64,000 nt of DNA, from the NCBI RefSeq assembly GCF_947172395.1, contig NC_069098.1:4333001-4397000 (forward strand), given 5' to 3'. Shown piece by piece: positions 34,651-44,029 of this stretch; positions within the stretch are counted from its first letter, which is position 1, and every line of letters begins with the position of its first letter. The DNA comes from Bicyclus anynana (taxonomy: Eukaryota > Arthropoda > Insecta > Lepidoptera > Nymphalidae). The translations under genes and the position numbers were made by a program. The notes under the pieces were generated by a model. The model had not been told where the DNA came from. It made no database searches and worked only from the letters and a program-made list of their open reading frames with translations.

Positions 34651-34926
34651 ACGGCCGCGTGGCGCAGTGGGTAGTGACCCTGCTTTCTGCATCCACGGTC
34701 GTGGGTTCGATTCCCACAACTGGAAAAATATTTGTGTGATGAGCATGTGTGTTTTCCAATGTCTGTGTGTATTTATACATTTTATAAGTATTTATATGTA
34801 GTATATAAATGTATATGAATATTATAATATCAACTATCTTAGTACCCCTAACACAAGCTACTCTGTATGCTTACTTTAGGGCTAGATAGTGATGTGTATT
34901 ATTTAAGTATATTTATTTATTTATTT
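34651..34926 (+). mobile_element. tRNA-headed SINE, type 3
   Basis: Head GCCGCGTGGCGCAGTGGGTA (box A) and GTGGGTTCGATTCCCACAAC (box B), AT-rich body with GTGTGTATTTATACATTTT and TAGGGCTAGATAGTGATGTG, ending in an (ATTT)n tail at 34908-34926. Distinct from types 1 and 2. The tRNA-like fold is imperfect, so it is not a tRNA gene. Confidence 0.8.
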
Positions 34927-34929
34927 AAA

Positions 34930-35680
34930 AAAAAATACTTCTGCTACTACCATGTACAGCAGCAACTCTAAGCTGCTATCTTCCCGGTGTCGTAGATTAT
35001 AAGCAGACATTATAAGCACTTGTACAATCAGAAAAAAAATACGGTATATTATGTAACGTTGGCGCAGCCTTTGCGCATAGGTCATACAAACGCCTAGATC
35101 TAGATGTAGGTGTGAAGTGGGTCTTATGGCTAACACGTAGAAGCTGTATTATTGTCTATTCTGCGCCAAAGGCCTCATTACCGGACACTTTGAGGCTATC
35201 TTGTCTTTAGTATAGCAACCTTGTTAAGGTTGTCATTTTATGTTAAATGTTTTTGCTTCATTTTTGCAGCAAAGTTTCAGGACTTACCTGTATACATATT
35301 TAGGTGAATGGTAGTGTATAACCGACTTCATAACCCAATGATTTTGTAAGAAAAAAGAGGTAGATAGGCAAGTGGCACGTTAAAACTATGCCAATTAGCA
35401 AACCTAGCTCAGTCGCCGTACTGTCATCGCGCCGTTGACAAACGATGCTGAAATAATTTTTGTGTGCCAGTTGTAAATATCGAATGTGGTTTATGTAACC
35501 TATCTACGTATTTTTTTTCTAACATTATAGTTCTAAACTCTTATAAGCTACACTAAAAATCTAAAATTTCGCCTTCTAACTATCAATACTTGTAGCACAA
35601 AATATGATATTATTTTTGGCTATTTAGTGTAGCATATTTTACATTACAAGCCGATTGCATTTCAAGTAACATATTCAGTA
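34930..35680. other. AT-rich DNA, nothing recognised
   Basis: Short frame 34921-35136 (minus) is unrecognised and overlaps a SINE tail. Confidence 0.4.
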
Positions 35681-35684
35681 CGTA

Positions 35685-35876
35685 CTAGCCGACGCTCCAC
35701 GATTTCACCTACGTAGATCCCGTTCTAGTGAGAATACAAGGAAAAAATATAGCTTATAACATTCACAAATAACGTGGCTTTCTAGTGGTAAAAGAATTTA
35801 TGAAATCGGTTCAGTAGTTCCAGAGATTACCCCCTACAATACCACAAACTTTACCTCTTTATAATATTCGTATAGA
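35685..35876 (-). mobile_element. Complete Helitron-type element, family D
   Basis: As read, CTAGCCGACGCTCCACGATT, GGCTTTCTAGTGGTAAAAGA, CAATACCACAAACTTTACCT, TAATATTCGTATAGA. Closely related to 32861-33054. Confidence 0.8.
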
Positions 35877-35908
35877 CCGACAGTCGGCATAAACTCAGGA
35901 TATTTATA

Positions 35909-36112
35909 TCTATACTAATATTATAAAGCTGAAGAATTTGTTTGTTTGTTTGTTTGATTGAACGCGCTAATCTCAGGAACTACTGGTCCGATTTAAAAAA
36001 ATCTTTCAGTGTTAGATAGCCCATTTATCGAGGAAGGCTATAGGCTATATATTATCCCCATGTTCCTAAGGTAACGGGAACCACGCGGGTGAAACCGCGC
36101 GACGTCAGCTAG
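35909..36112 (+). mobile_element. Complete Helitron-type element, family A
   Basis: TC at 35909 after A, then TATACTAATATTATAAAGCT, (GTTT)n, TCAGGAACTACTGGTCCGAT, GTGTTAGATAGCCCATTTAT, and the 3' hairpin CACGCGGGTGAAACCGCG, CTAG at 36109-36112 before T. Best preserved copy of this family here. It lies 32 bases from an inverted family D element. Confidence 0.85.
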
Positions 36113-36128
36113 TAGAGGATATTTGTTT

Positions 36129-36162
36129 ATTCCAATGAACATTGCAATGACGTCAGTAAGTA
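36129..36162 (+). repeat. 34-bp perfect direct repeat, copy 1 (contains TGACGTCA)
   Basis: Identical to 36870-36903. It includes the palindrome TGACGTCA, the CRE/ATF consensus. Lies 16 bases after the Helitron 3' end. Confidence 0.85.
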
Positions 36163-36396
36163 GTTATTTATAGGATAGTTTAAATTCTAAATAAAAATTC
36201 CATATACATTAACGTAATTAATAATAATTTTATAGCCAAGTTATACGAGATAGCAAAATATTGATACAATTTCTTTGATAACAGAACACAGAGTTCATTT
36301 CCCATGATGAGGTTGAGATAAATTAATTTGCCTCAACACGGCGAGCCGGCAACCCTGGCATACTCTTGGGAATCACCGAAGCGCGGAATCAAAGAC

Positions 36397-36480
36397 TTTG
36401 CTTTCAAAAGACACCCAGCAGAAATACTTTGCTTTCAAAAGACACCCAGCAGAAATATTTTGCTTTCAAAGACACCCAGA
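36397..36480 (+). repeat. 31-bp tandem repeat, 2.7 copies
   Basis: TTTGCTTTCAAAAGACACCC begins at 36397, 36428 and 36459 (last copy shortened by one A and cut off). It produces overlapping repetitive frames that are not genes. Confidence 0.9.
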
Positions 36481-36869
36481 GACTGTGGCCTCTTTGGGTT
36501 TGATAGTTGGAAAAGGAATATTCGCTTTGATATTCAATATTACTCCAATTAACATGAAAAGACTTTACCGATTTAATAAATACAACTAGATGTATAAATA
36601 CACGCTTTTAATTTCAACTGAAATGGATTCTTTTCTTTTTTTAAGTAGTCTTTTTTGAATGCATTAATTTGCTGCAATATAAACTTTCAATTGGTTTCGT
36701 ATATGAAATGAATTTATTAAGAGTTCGGTTTGAATGTTAATGGACACTTATAGAGTAACTGAGTGTTTCACGTATTCCAGAGAGTAAGTGAAGGCTATAC
36801 CAATACAAACGACCTTTGAATAACGTTTTCAGTTAAATAAAGCAAATTACCCGATAAATTCTGCTGATA

Positions 36870-36903
36870 ATTCCAATGAACATTGCAATGACGTCAGTAA
36901 GTA
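36870..36903 (+). repeat. 34-bp perfect direct repeat, copy 2
   Basis: Identical to 36129-36162, 741 bases downstream. The flanking bases differ on both sides, so the repeat has sharp limits. Confidence 0.85.
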
Positions 36904-37557
36904 CGTATTAACTCTCCATAAATTTACCCATTGGATTGCATAATGTTTTCAGGCGGGGTAAGCATAATGATTATAAATCTTCATTAATAGAGGCTTTAAA
37001 CATTGTTTTCATGAAACTCATTATGGTAAAGACAAATTAAGGTTTATGATGATACCATATTTGACGCAGGCTGCATTTTATAATGATCAGTATTTTTAAT
37101 GACCTACTACAGGGCTAGGCCTTAGGCCTTATTACCAATTTCATATAACTCCAGAAAAACTCAATATTCACAGCTCGACTTAATGATCCGAAACCATATA
37201 GCCTGATCACTGGACCAAGAGGCAGTTTTAGTGGCAATTACATATAAATAAATAAAATTAATATAATAAAATCAATTATTTAATCATTTTCATGCAAACA
37301 AAGAAAAGCGATATTTGAAGTTTCAGTACTATTTTCTACAACAAAACAAAACACAACAACAAAACCTTTGAAAATAAAAAAAAAACTTTGTCCTCCGGGT
37401 GCGAAGCCCTTGAGGGCCTAAGTTATCACATGTTCTTGAGTGAGGAACCTCCTAAAAATACGCGGCCATTCTATTCAGTATTTCATCATTATTTTGATGG
37501 TTTCAGGTACAGTTGCCTTGAACCTTTAGGGACATCCAAATTGTAAACACTACTATT

Positions 37558-37593
37558 ATAAGACTAAAAAGTGTAATCACTTTTTAGTCTTAT
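37558..37593. repeat. Perfect 16-bp hairpin with TAAT loop
   Basis: ATAAGACTAAAAAGTG, TAAT, CACTTTTTAGTCTTAT. Immediately precedes copy 2 of the three-copy repeat. Confidence 0.9.
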
Positions 37594-37905
37594 ATCGAAC
37601 AAAGGTTATGATTCACAACACTTGTTAGGACAACTTAATTAACAAATCAAACTGTAACCAAAATAAGACCCTAGAATGGCAGAGAATGTCCTTGAGTGGA
37701 GTCACGCACTTGTGAACGATGTATGTAGGATTACAGGATCCTTTGACTGTATACAAACACTCCCCTTTTCCACCCAAGTCACTCTCCCCGCCTACCCCAA
37801 GTAACACGGACGGCTCGAACGCCACGAGCACATTGAAGCCAACACGAGATCGAGCGACGTCATATCCGTCACAGACTACTATTTCACACACTAAACGGCG
37901 AGAAC
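37594..37905 (+). repeat. Unclassified three-copy repeat, copy 2
   Basis: High-identity copy of 29735-30063, lacking its 30-base segment (CAAGTAACACGGACGGC at the gap). An open frame of 79 codons (37719-37958) crosses it, reading TPSNTDGSNATSTLKPTRDR. The same reading is possible in copy 1 only with changes, so coding is doubtful. It starts directly after a perfect 16-bp hairpin. Confidence 0.75.
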
Positions 37906-38291
37906 ACTACTGTGCTAAGCATCAAACGACTTCCTTTAAATATTTATTTTATATTTAATAAACTTTGTTTATTAAAAATATTAAACGAAACGTTCCTTGT
38001 TTCTTTGAACATTCAAACAATTAAAGTGCTTGTTGCTTAAATAAATACTCTCTTGCAAAAAAGGCTAAAGCTCGAGATTACGTCTGTAGAGGAGATTATA
38101 GCAGCAATGCTGAGATTGCGGAGATAAACATGGCGAGTGGATTGTAGGTAATGCTCTTTTCTCTCGTGCTGAGAGAAAATAGTTTGTGATATTTTCAAAA
38201 TTGTACTTTTTATTACTTATTTAGTATGAAAACGTTTTTATGCACATTTTCTTTGTTTTTGTGCAAAACAATTTTTTTGACATTATTATAA

Positions 38292-38490
38292 GAGACTACC
38301 TAACGCCCCGCAGTTTTACCTGCATAATTCCCGTTCCCATGACAATACATGGATAAAATATAGACTATAACACTCATAAATAACGTGGCTTTCTAGTGGT
38401 AAAAGAATTTTCAAAATCGGTTCGGACCGACTTTGAAAATTTACCAGAGATTACCCACTACAGAACCACAAACTTTACCACTATTGTATG
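38292..38490 (-). mobile_element. Helitron-type element, family D, ends decayed
   Basis: As read, TAACGCCCCGCAGTTTTACC, TTTCTAGTGGTAAAAGAATT, CACAAACTTTACCACTATTG. CTAG is mutated, and a short internal duplication around TCGGTTCGGACCGACTTTGA is present. Confidence 0.7.
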
Positions 38491-39250
38491 CATGACATTA
38501 GGAGATTTAGTAGTAAGTTTATAAGTTAAAAAAAAATATTTTACGAAACGCAAGGTATTCAATATTTTGACTAGAATGACTACTTTTGAAAGATTTATCT
38601 CAAAGTTAATTTATTCAATGATATTAATTATAATGGAATATTAATGGAAGAACGCTGACATCTTCGCATTGGTTTAATTAGTCTTTTGGCATTAATGATG
38701 ACAGACAACACTCCTAGTTTGAGTAGGAGGTTTTTTGGGGGTTGAAATATTTCCCTAAAATTACGTATGATGTTTAACTTGTAAAATATGACCACCATGT
38801 GGAAAAGCAGCACAGAAATTCACTCTTTTTTTTGTATGACACCAAAATAATAACTGCTATTTCAAAAAACATCACCCAAGTAAATTCGGAGATCTCGCTT
38901 CCCCAGGCATAATTCACCGGCGTGTTTGATAAAACAAGCGAAAAAGGGTTTCGTCAAAAAAAAAATTACATTCATATTTTATGCCGTCACTGTGGAAATT
39001 ATTATTCCGCTGCCACTCTTTCATTATGCCGCCTTTTAGTTATCTCGAGCGCCCTCGTGCCTTCCTTCCGAGTTTATCTTCGGAAGTGTTGCTACTTCAT
39101 AAGATCTTTTAAAATTTTACAAGCCAACGCCTCGTCGTACCTAATCTTTTATGGTAAATATTTTGCGTTCCTTCCCGACTTACACAAGTTTGAGTATTTA
39201 AAACATTGTTAAGTAGAAAATTCTTTCTTTATTTTTAGTTTGCATCTTCT
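38490..39250. other. Non-coding DNA with an unrecognised 96-codon frame
   Basis: The frame at 38922-39212 has no domain I know. It is cysteine-rich in its N-terminal half (CRHCGNYY), but nothing supports translation. No repeat match. Confidence 0.3.
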
Positions 39251-39251
39251 A

Positions 39252-39393
39252 AAAATTAGGTCCTTTTTGGCTGGTGGGAGGCTTTGACCGTGGCTAGTTA
39301 CCACCCTACCGACAAAGACGTACCGCCAAGCGATTTAGCGTTCCGAAGCCTCCCACCAGCCAGACCTGGACCAATTAAGACAGACTTTCTTGC
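39252..39393 (+). mobile_element. SINE type 2 fragment with inverted terminal duplication
   Basis: GGCTGGTGGGAGGCTT..CCGTGGCTAGTTACCACC..GCGATTTAGCGTTCCG is plus orientation, but the next bases, AAGCCTCCCACCAGCCAGAC, are the reverse complement of the start. The piece therefore folds back on itself. Confidence 0.75.
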
Positions 39394-39733
39394 TATTTTG
39401 ATATAACACGTCGTGTTGCTCAACAATAATTTTATATAACTTTAATAAAAACAATCGACTCATACGTGTTGTTGTTTTTTTGTGAACATTGATTTGTAGC
39501 CCAACAAATTACACTCAAGAGGCTTACGGAGAGCCCCTCTCACATAATCATGACTAATCACACGCCGCCTCTCACACCCCTCTCGTTTATCATGTTCTAT
39601 CGAACTGACAAATAGGATACAAAGCCGAAAGGCCTATAAAGAAATCGGTAAGCTTTCTACTAACTTGCAAAACTATTATTTTATTAAAATTACTTTAATG
39701 CACAAGTGCCGCTACCAAATAAAGATTTATTTG

Positions 39734-39872
39734 GTCATTATCATTATCATCATTACAACCCATATTCGGCTCACTGTTGAACACGAGTCTCCTTTCAGAA
39801 TGAAAGGCGCCGCTAGTCCACCACGTTGGCCCAATGCGGATTGGCAGACTTCACACACAGTAAATAATTAAT
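39734..39872 (-). mobile_element. SINE type 1, 3' fragment
   Basis: (ATC)-rich tail, CAACCCATATTCGGCTCACT, TTTCAGAATGAAAGG, TCCACCACGTTGGCCCAATG, ends after GACTTCACACAC. About 10 bases (GTTAGGCC region) are missing. Confidence 0.85.
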
Positions 39873-39874
39873 CA

Positions 39875-41980
39875 AAGTCGTAATTTTAGTTCATTTTGCA
39901 ATGATTTTGACTAGCTGAATATAAAACCGAAAGGAGATATCTGAAATTGATCCCGCTTTACAGAACGATACAGAAATGAAAAATGTACTAAGCATTTTGT
40001 ATATTTTACTAAATTACTCCATTAGAATCTTAGCTAATAGAATATATAGAAATAATATTCGCTAACCAGGAAAATAAGCTGATTTCATTATTTTCACACC
40101 GATCGTAGTGATTTATGCGTATTTCACTGATTGTCCGTTGTCTTTGCCAACGCGGGCTGTCAATGTCAAAGCCAGTCAAAGTCAATGAGATGTCATTGTC
40201 AAATATTAGGTCAAATTTTCTGTTAATCGAACTGACTATTTATTTTTCGATAAATATTGTCGTATTTTGACTAAAAGTGTCAAATTAGTGTGAAATACTT
40301 ATTAAAACTGTCGCTTGTCAGTTAAACAAAGATAATGCAATGAATTTTATATCAAAGGGATACGATGCCCACCTGTAACAATTAATTTAACTGATTAGGC
40401 AAACTAACCTTTCTTGGAAAATGGGCCTCTTGAGTTATCCTTAATTGGCCTAATTTATGGCCAATTTACAGCTCTGTAACATTCGTATAATTTGGCCCCG
40501 AGTTTGTGAGGAGACTGGGTTTCCCACTGAACCGAGTCCAAACCGATTCGGCGTAACTTCTGTCAAGCAGAAACTAGAACACAATGAAAAATCACATGAG
40601 AGTGTCACACAACACATACACAGTGAAAATTCCCACATTCCGCAATAAAAGTAGTTTTAAAGCCATATATTTTTTATCTCGGCGTACTTTCATTTAAGCT
40701 GTCTCCCAGTGTTGGTACGTTTTCCAACTGTTACAGCGTTTTCCCTTTGCGGATCTCGGCGGGGTTTTTGCGTTTTCATTTTGATGTTGTGCCGTGTAAA
40801 GTTTTTTGCTGGCAACACTATTTCATCGTTTAAATCCCAGTGTGGTAACAGATTTTTATTGCGCAAATTGCATTTTATTGCGTTGTCGCGAGCGAGTGTG
40901 GGTCGCTTTTGTTTGGTGCTTAGGGTTGTTATTTTAAGCTATTGCATAGCTTTTATCGCGGGCTTTGAGCGCGGCGACTGAATCACGAAATTCTGTAACG
41001 GAAATTAGCCTAACACCCAAGCCGTGTACCAAGTTAACATATTTCGACGTTCGGCGTGGTGTGAAACTTATTAAATCAGAGTTATTTATACATTTTATTT
41101 TTTATTATTTTCTAAAGGGAAACAAATACTGCATAAATAAAATAATTTGATACTGCATAAGTTAAAAAATAGCAGAAGCAGAAGTATAATATTATCTTGT
41201 AAATAAACTAAAACAATACAACAGTGTGATGGAATAATAAGCTTAACCTTTTTCATTCATTACTTACGTAATGTTGGTTTTAAGTATGATTTGACTAGCA
41301 ATTTTGGGTTATGAAACTGAAAAGTTCTTTTGTACTCTGGCAGACGTAAAAGCTATGTTTTACTTAATTGTTTTGATTTTAAACTATGGCAACACACGAT
41401 GTAGTGACGCGACTGCAGGTCAACAGTTATGAGTCATAATTGCTTGGTCCGTCAATGGCTTCATCAATATCATCTTCATTATCATGAAGGCTAAGTCACT
41501 GCAGGCTTATTCACTATCTTTGACGTATGCTAGTTGACATATACATATACGAAATTGTGATTCTGTGTAAAAATGTCATACGGTGTTTACTGCTGGATAT
41601 CGATATCTCACAGTAGATAAATGACACTTTGTTTATTGATTTAATGTTTATTTTAATAGGTTGATAATAAAGTGAATAGGCCAACTGGCAGTAAATTGGA
41701 CCAAGGCCTTATATAAGGACACTCAAACACCATAGACTTGAACCACCAAGTCAAAGCGATTTTTATCTTAATAAAAAAATAATTTACTAGAATAATTTAA
41801 TTGGATGTCAATAAAACGTTTTACAGTCGAAATGGCTTTTGTCGTCGAGTTTACCTGAAAAATAGAAAACAATGTAAAACAAAGTGGTATCTTCATACAG
41901 AAGTTTATATGCTAAACTTTTATTTCAATAGTTTTCTTTTTCATTTTGGTTAGACAGCGAAGTTATGGAAGGTGAAAGAG
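39875..41980. other. Non-coding DNA; GC-richer patch 40690-41040
   Basis: The GC-richer patch has no repeat match and only unrecognised frames (40709-40981). The short repeat at 40325-40390 lies inside this block. No host exon could be supported. Confidence 0.35.
40325..40390 (+). repeat. Two-copy short repeat, copy 2
   Basis: AAACAAAGATAATGCAATGA and ATATCAAAG match 12965-13030. The stretch just before it is rich in GTCAAA words. Confidence 0.45.
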
Positions 41981-41983
41981 GGT

Positions 41984-42005
41984 GGGGGGGGGGGGGGGGG
42001 GGGGG
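41984..42005 (+). repeat. Homopolymer run of 22 G
   Basis: An uninterrupted G22 in AT-rich DNA. The poly-proline minus-strand frame here is produced by the run. Confidence 0.85.
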
Positions 42006-42156
42006 CGATGCGGTCTGGCGATGTTCGCGATCATATTTTACAATGACGTCTAGACTTGGACTATTAAAATTTATTGTTTGTTTATTGAACTTCATACTTA
42101 ATGTAGACTCACGGTCCGTTATGCTCATATTCTGATTTCTGGTAACTATTAAAGTG

Positions 42157-42243
42157 TTTCTCAGATAGCGTGGGTACTGTGAAAGTCGCCTGTATGACAA
42201 AATAGTCGCGACAAACTTTCAAGAGTGAAACGAACAGTCACCC
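42157..42243. repeat. Two-copy repeat (CAGATAGC..GTGAAACGAAC), copy 2
   Basis: Diverged copy of 10711-10818 in the same orientation: CAGATAGCGTGGGTA, GCCTGTATGAC, GAGTGAAACGAACAGTCAC. Confidence 0.5.
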
Positions 42244-42511
42244 GCACCTACATGATATAGAAGTGTAAAGATGAATGTTTTAAAACTTAATTAAAAAATA
42301 TATATCAAGGTGTTTGTCCTCCTAGCGGGCCGTTAAAATAGGATGATAATAATAATTGAAGTATAATAATATTTATAAAGAAGAAATAATATATTGCTTC
42401 TTTTTTTTAAAATAATATTTGTCATATCATTGAAATATGACCAATATTCCCATTCCCCTCCAACTAGTCGGGAAAAACTGTATTAGGAGTGGGTACGACA
42501 ATCAATCAATC

Positions 42512-42568
42512 AGGTGTTATAGGCTATATTTTATCCCCGTACTCCTACTGAAACCGCGCAGCGTCTTC
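42512..42568 (+). mobile_element. Helitron-type scrap
   Basis: GGTGTTATAGGCTATATTTT, CCCCGTACTCCTACTGAAAC, CGCGCAGCGTCTTCTA: 3' part of the family with a deletion. Confidence 0.5.
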
Positions 42569-43134
42569 TAAAGATAAATAATTATGGTGTATCAAATAAT
42601 TAACATCTATAAGGTCAAAATACCACATTGTAGCAAATTATTCTGAATACAAAGCGTAAACAAATCTAAAACAAAGCTTTCTACAAAGCATGAACTGAAA
42701 CCGAATCCGTTTTATTACTAACCAAAGCGAAGGCGTAAATTAAAGCCTCAGTCCCTACAGTTCACAGTAACTCGGGATTTATGGCAACACCGCGACACAA
42801 CTGATGTAACTATAGGCCTCTGACATACAGTCCCATTAATATACACTCGTTTGTGGTCTGGTGATGACAGGTAATGGCCTTAAATATTTACTCTTTGTTT
42901 TTGGTGACATGTATTTTGATTTTACCGAACTTTGTTTACTATATCGATTACTTGTCCTTTATGTAATAGGGTAGTTGACTCATATCAAATTTAATATGAA
43001 CAATATTAATTTCGTATAGTACATGGAAAATGGTCCGAAATATATCCTTAACTTTTATTAATTGATATATTAATAAAAGTATTTCTTACAAAACTTATTT
43101 AAAAATTATGTATTTTTTCAAATTTTCCAAACGT

Positions 43135-43300
43135 AAAAAACGCTGTCGCCCATTTTGTGACGTCACAATATTACTTGATGTACGAAACGTCAAACTAATT
43201 GTTAGCTACTATTTTTTCAAACGCTCCGATTGGTAAAGGATTTATTAACGTGATGTCATGAAACAGTTGAAATATAGACCATCATGGCCGACAGCGTTTT
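43135..43300. repeat. Miniature inverted-repeat segment (AACGCTGTCG)
   Basis: AAAACGCTGTCGCCCA on the left and TGGCCGACAGCGTTTT on the right enclose about 130 bases, including GTGACGTCACAATATT. Arms of about 16 bp; no clear target duplication. Confidence 0.45.
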
Positions 43301-43644
43301 GGCTCGTATTGTCAAATACATATTTAAAAATTAAAATTTTTATGTAATCACACTCTCTATGGTACGTCTACATGAAAAGTTATTTGGTTAATTAAAAATC
43401 CAGCACTGACAGTTGACACTTACACCAGATTTATGTCGACAGAAGTGAGTTATGTAACTGAAGGCCTACGTCACGCTGTCCCGTTCATTTATTCGCTTGT
43501 GGACTTCTGATGACAAGTAATGGACTTAAATATATTTTTGTTTTTCATGACATGTTTTTCGATACCATTTTACCGAAATTTTTTACTCGATTACTTTTAC
43601 CAAAATAAGTGAAAATTGACCAATAAATTTCAGTAAAAATATTC

Positions 43645-43692
43645 TGTGCTTTCTAAATAATAATAATTTATTATTAATTATTTAGAAAGCAC
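43645..43692. repeat. Hairpin of about 18 bp
   Basis: TGTGCTTTCTAAATAAT mirrored by ATTATTTAGAAAGCACA around an AT-rich loop. The same TAGAAAGCACA word occurs near 47725. Confidence 0.7.
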
Positions 43693-43759
43693 ACAACTTT
43701 TTAAATAAGTACTATAAGTCCTAAATAATGCAATACTTATATGTATATGTATGCTAGTG

Positions 43760-44025
43760 GCGTTTGAGCCGTCCATATTACTTGTTGTGTAATTCTTTTT
43801 GGGTTACTTGAGATAGGCGCGGAGCGTGACTTGAGTGGAAAAAGGGAGTGTTAGTTAACTGTAAAGGACGTCCTTAACCCTACACACAACGTTCACAAGT
43901 GCGTGACTCCACATAAGATCATTTTCTGCCATTCTAGGGCCTTGCTTTGGTTACAGTTTGATTTGTTAATTAAGTTGTCCTGACAAATATTGTGAATCAT
44001 ATAACCTTTGTTCGGCATTGGTTTT
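43760..44025 (-). repeat. Unclassified three-copy repeat, copy 3 (inverted)
   Basis: Reverse complement of the same family: TTGTGTAATTCTTTTTGGGT, TGACTTGAGTGGAAAAAGGG, CATTCTAGGGCCTTGCTTTG, AACCTTTGTTCGGCATTGG. More diverged than the other two and truncated at the GACGGCTC side. Confidence 0.7.
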
Positions 44026-44029
44026 CTTA

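Noticed and set aside
34651..34722. tRNA gene (GCCGCGTGGCGCAGTGGGTA..GGTTCGATTCC)
   Set aside because: The stems do not pair well, and the sequence runs into a long AT-rich body with an (ATTT)n tail, so it is a SINE head. The same reasoning applies to the heads at 10819-11116, 53219-53545 and all type 1 SINEs.
36328..36589. Two overlapping repetitive ORFs
   Set aside because: They arise from a 31-bp tandem repeat read in two frames.
40709..41150. Host exon in the GC-richer patch
   Set aside because: The frames give no recognisable protein, and no convincing splice-bounded exon could be outlined by eye.
41925..42200. Minus-strand ORF with a poly-proline run
   Set aside because: The prolines come solely from the G22 homopolymer, and nothing else in the frame looks coding.
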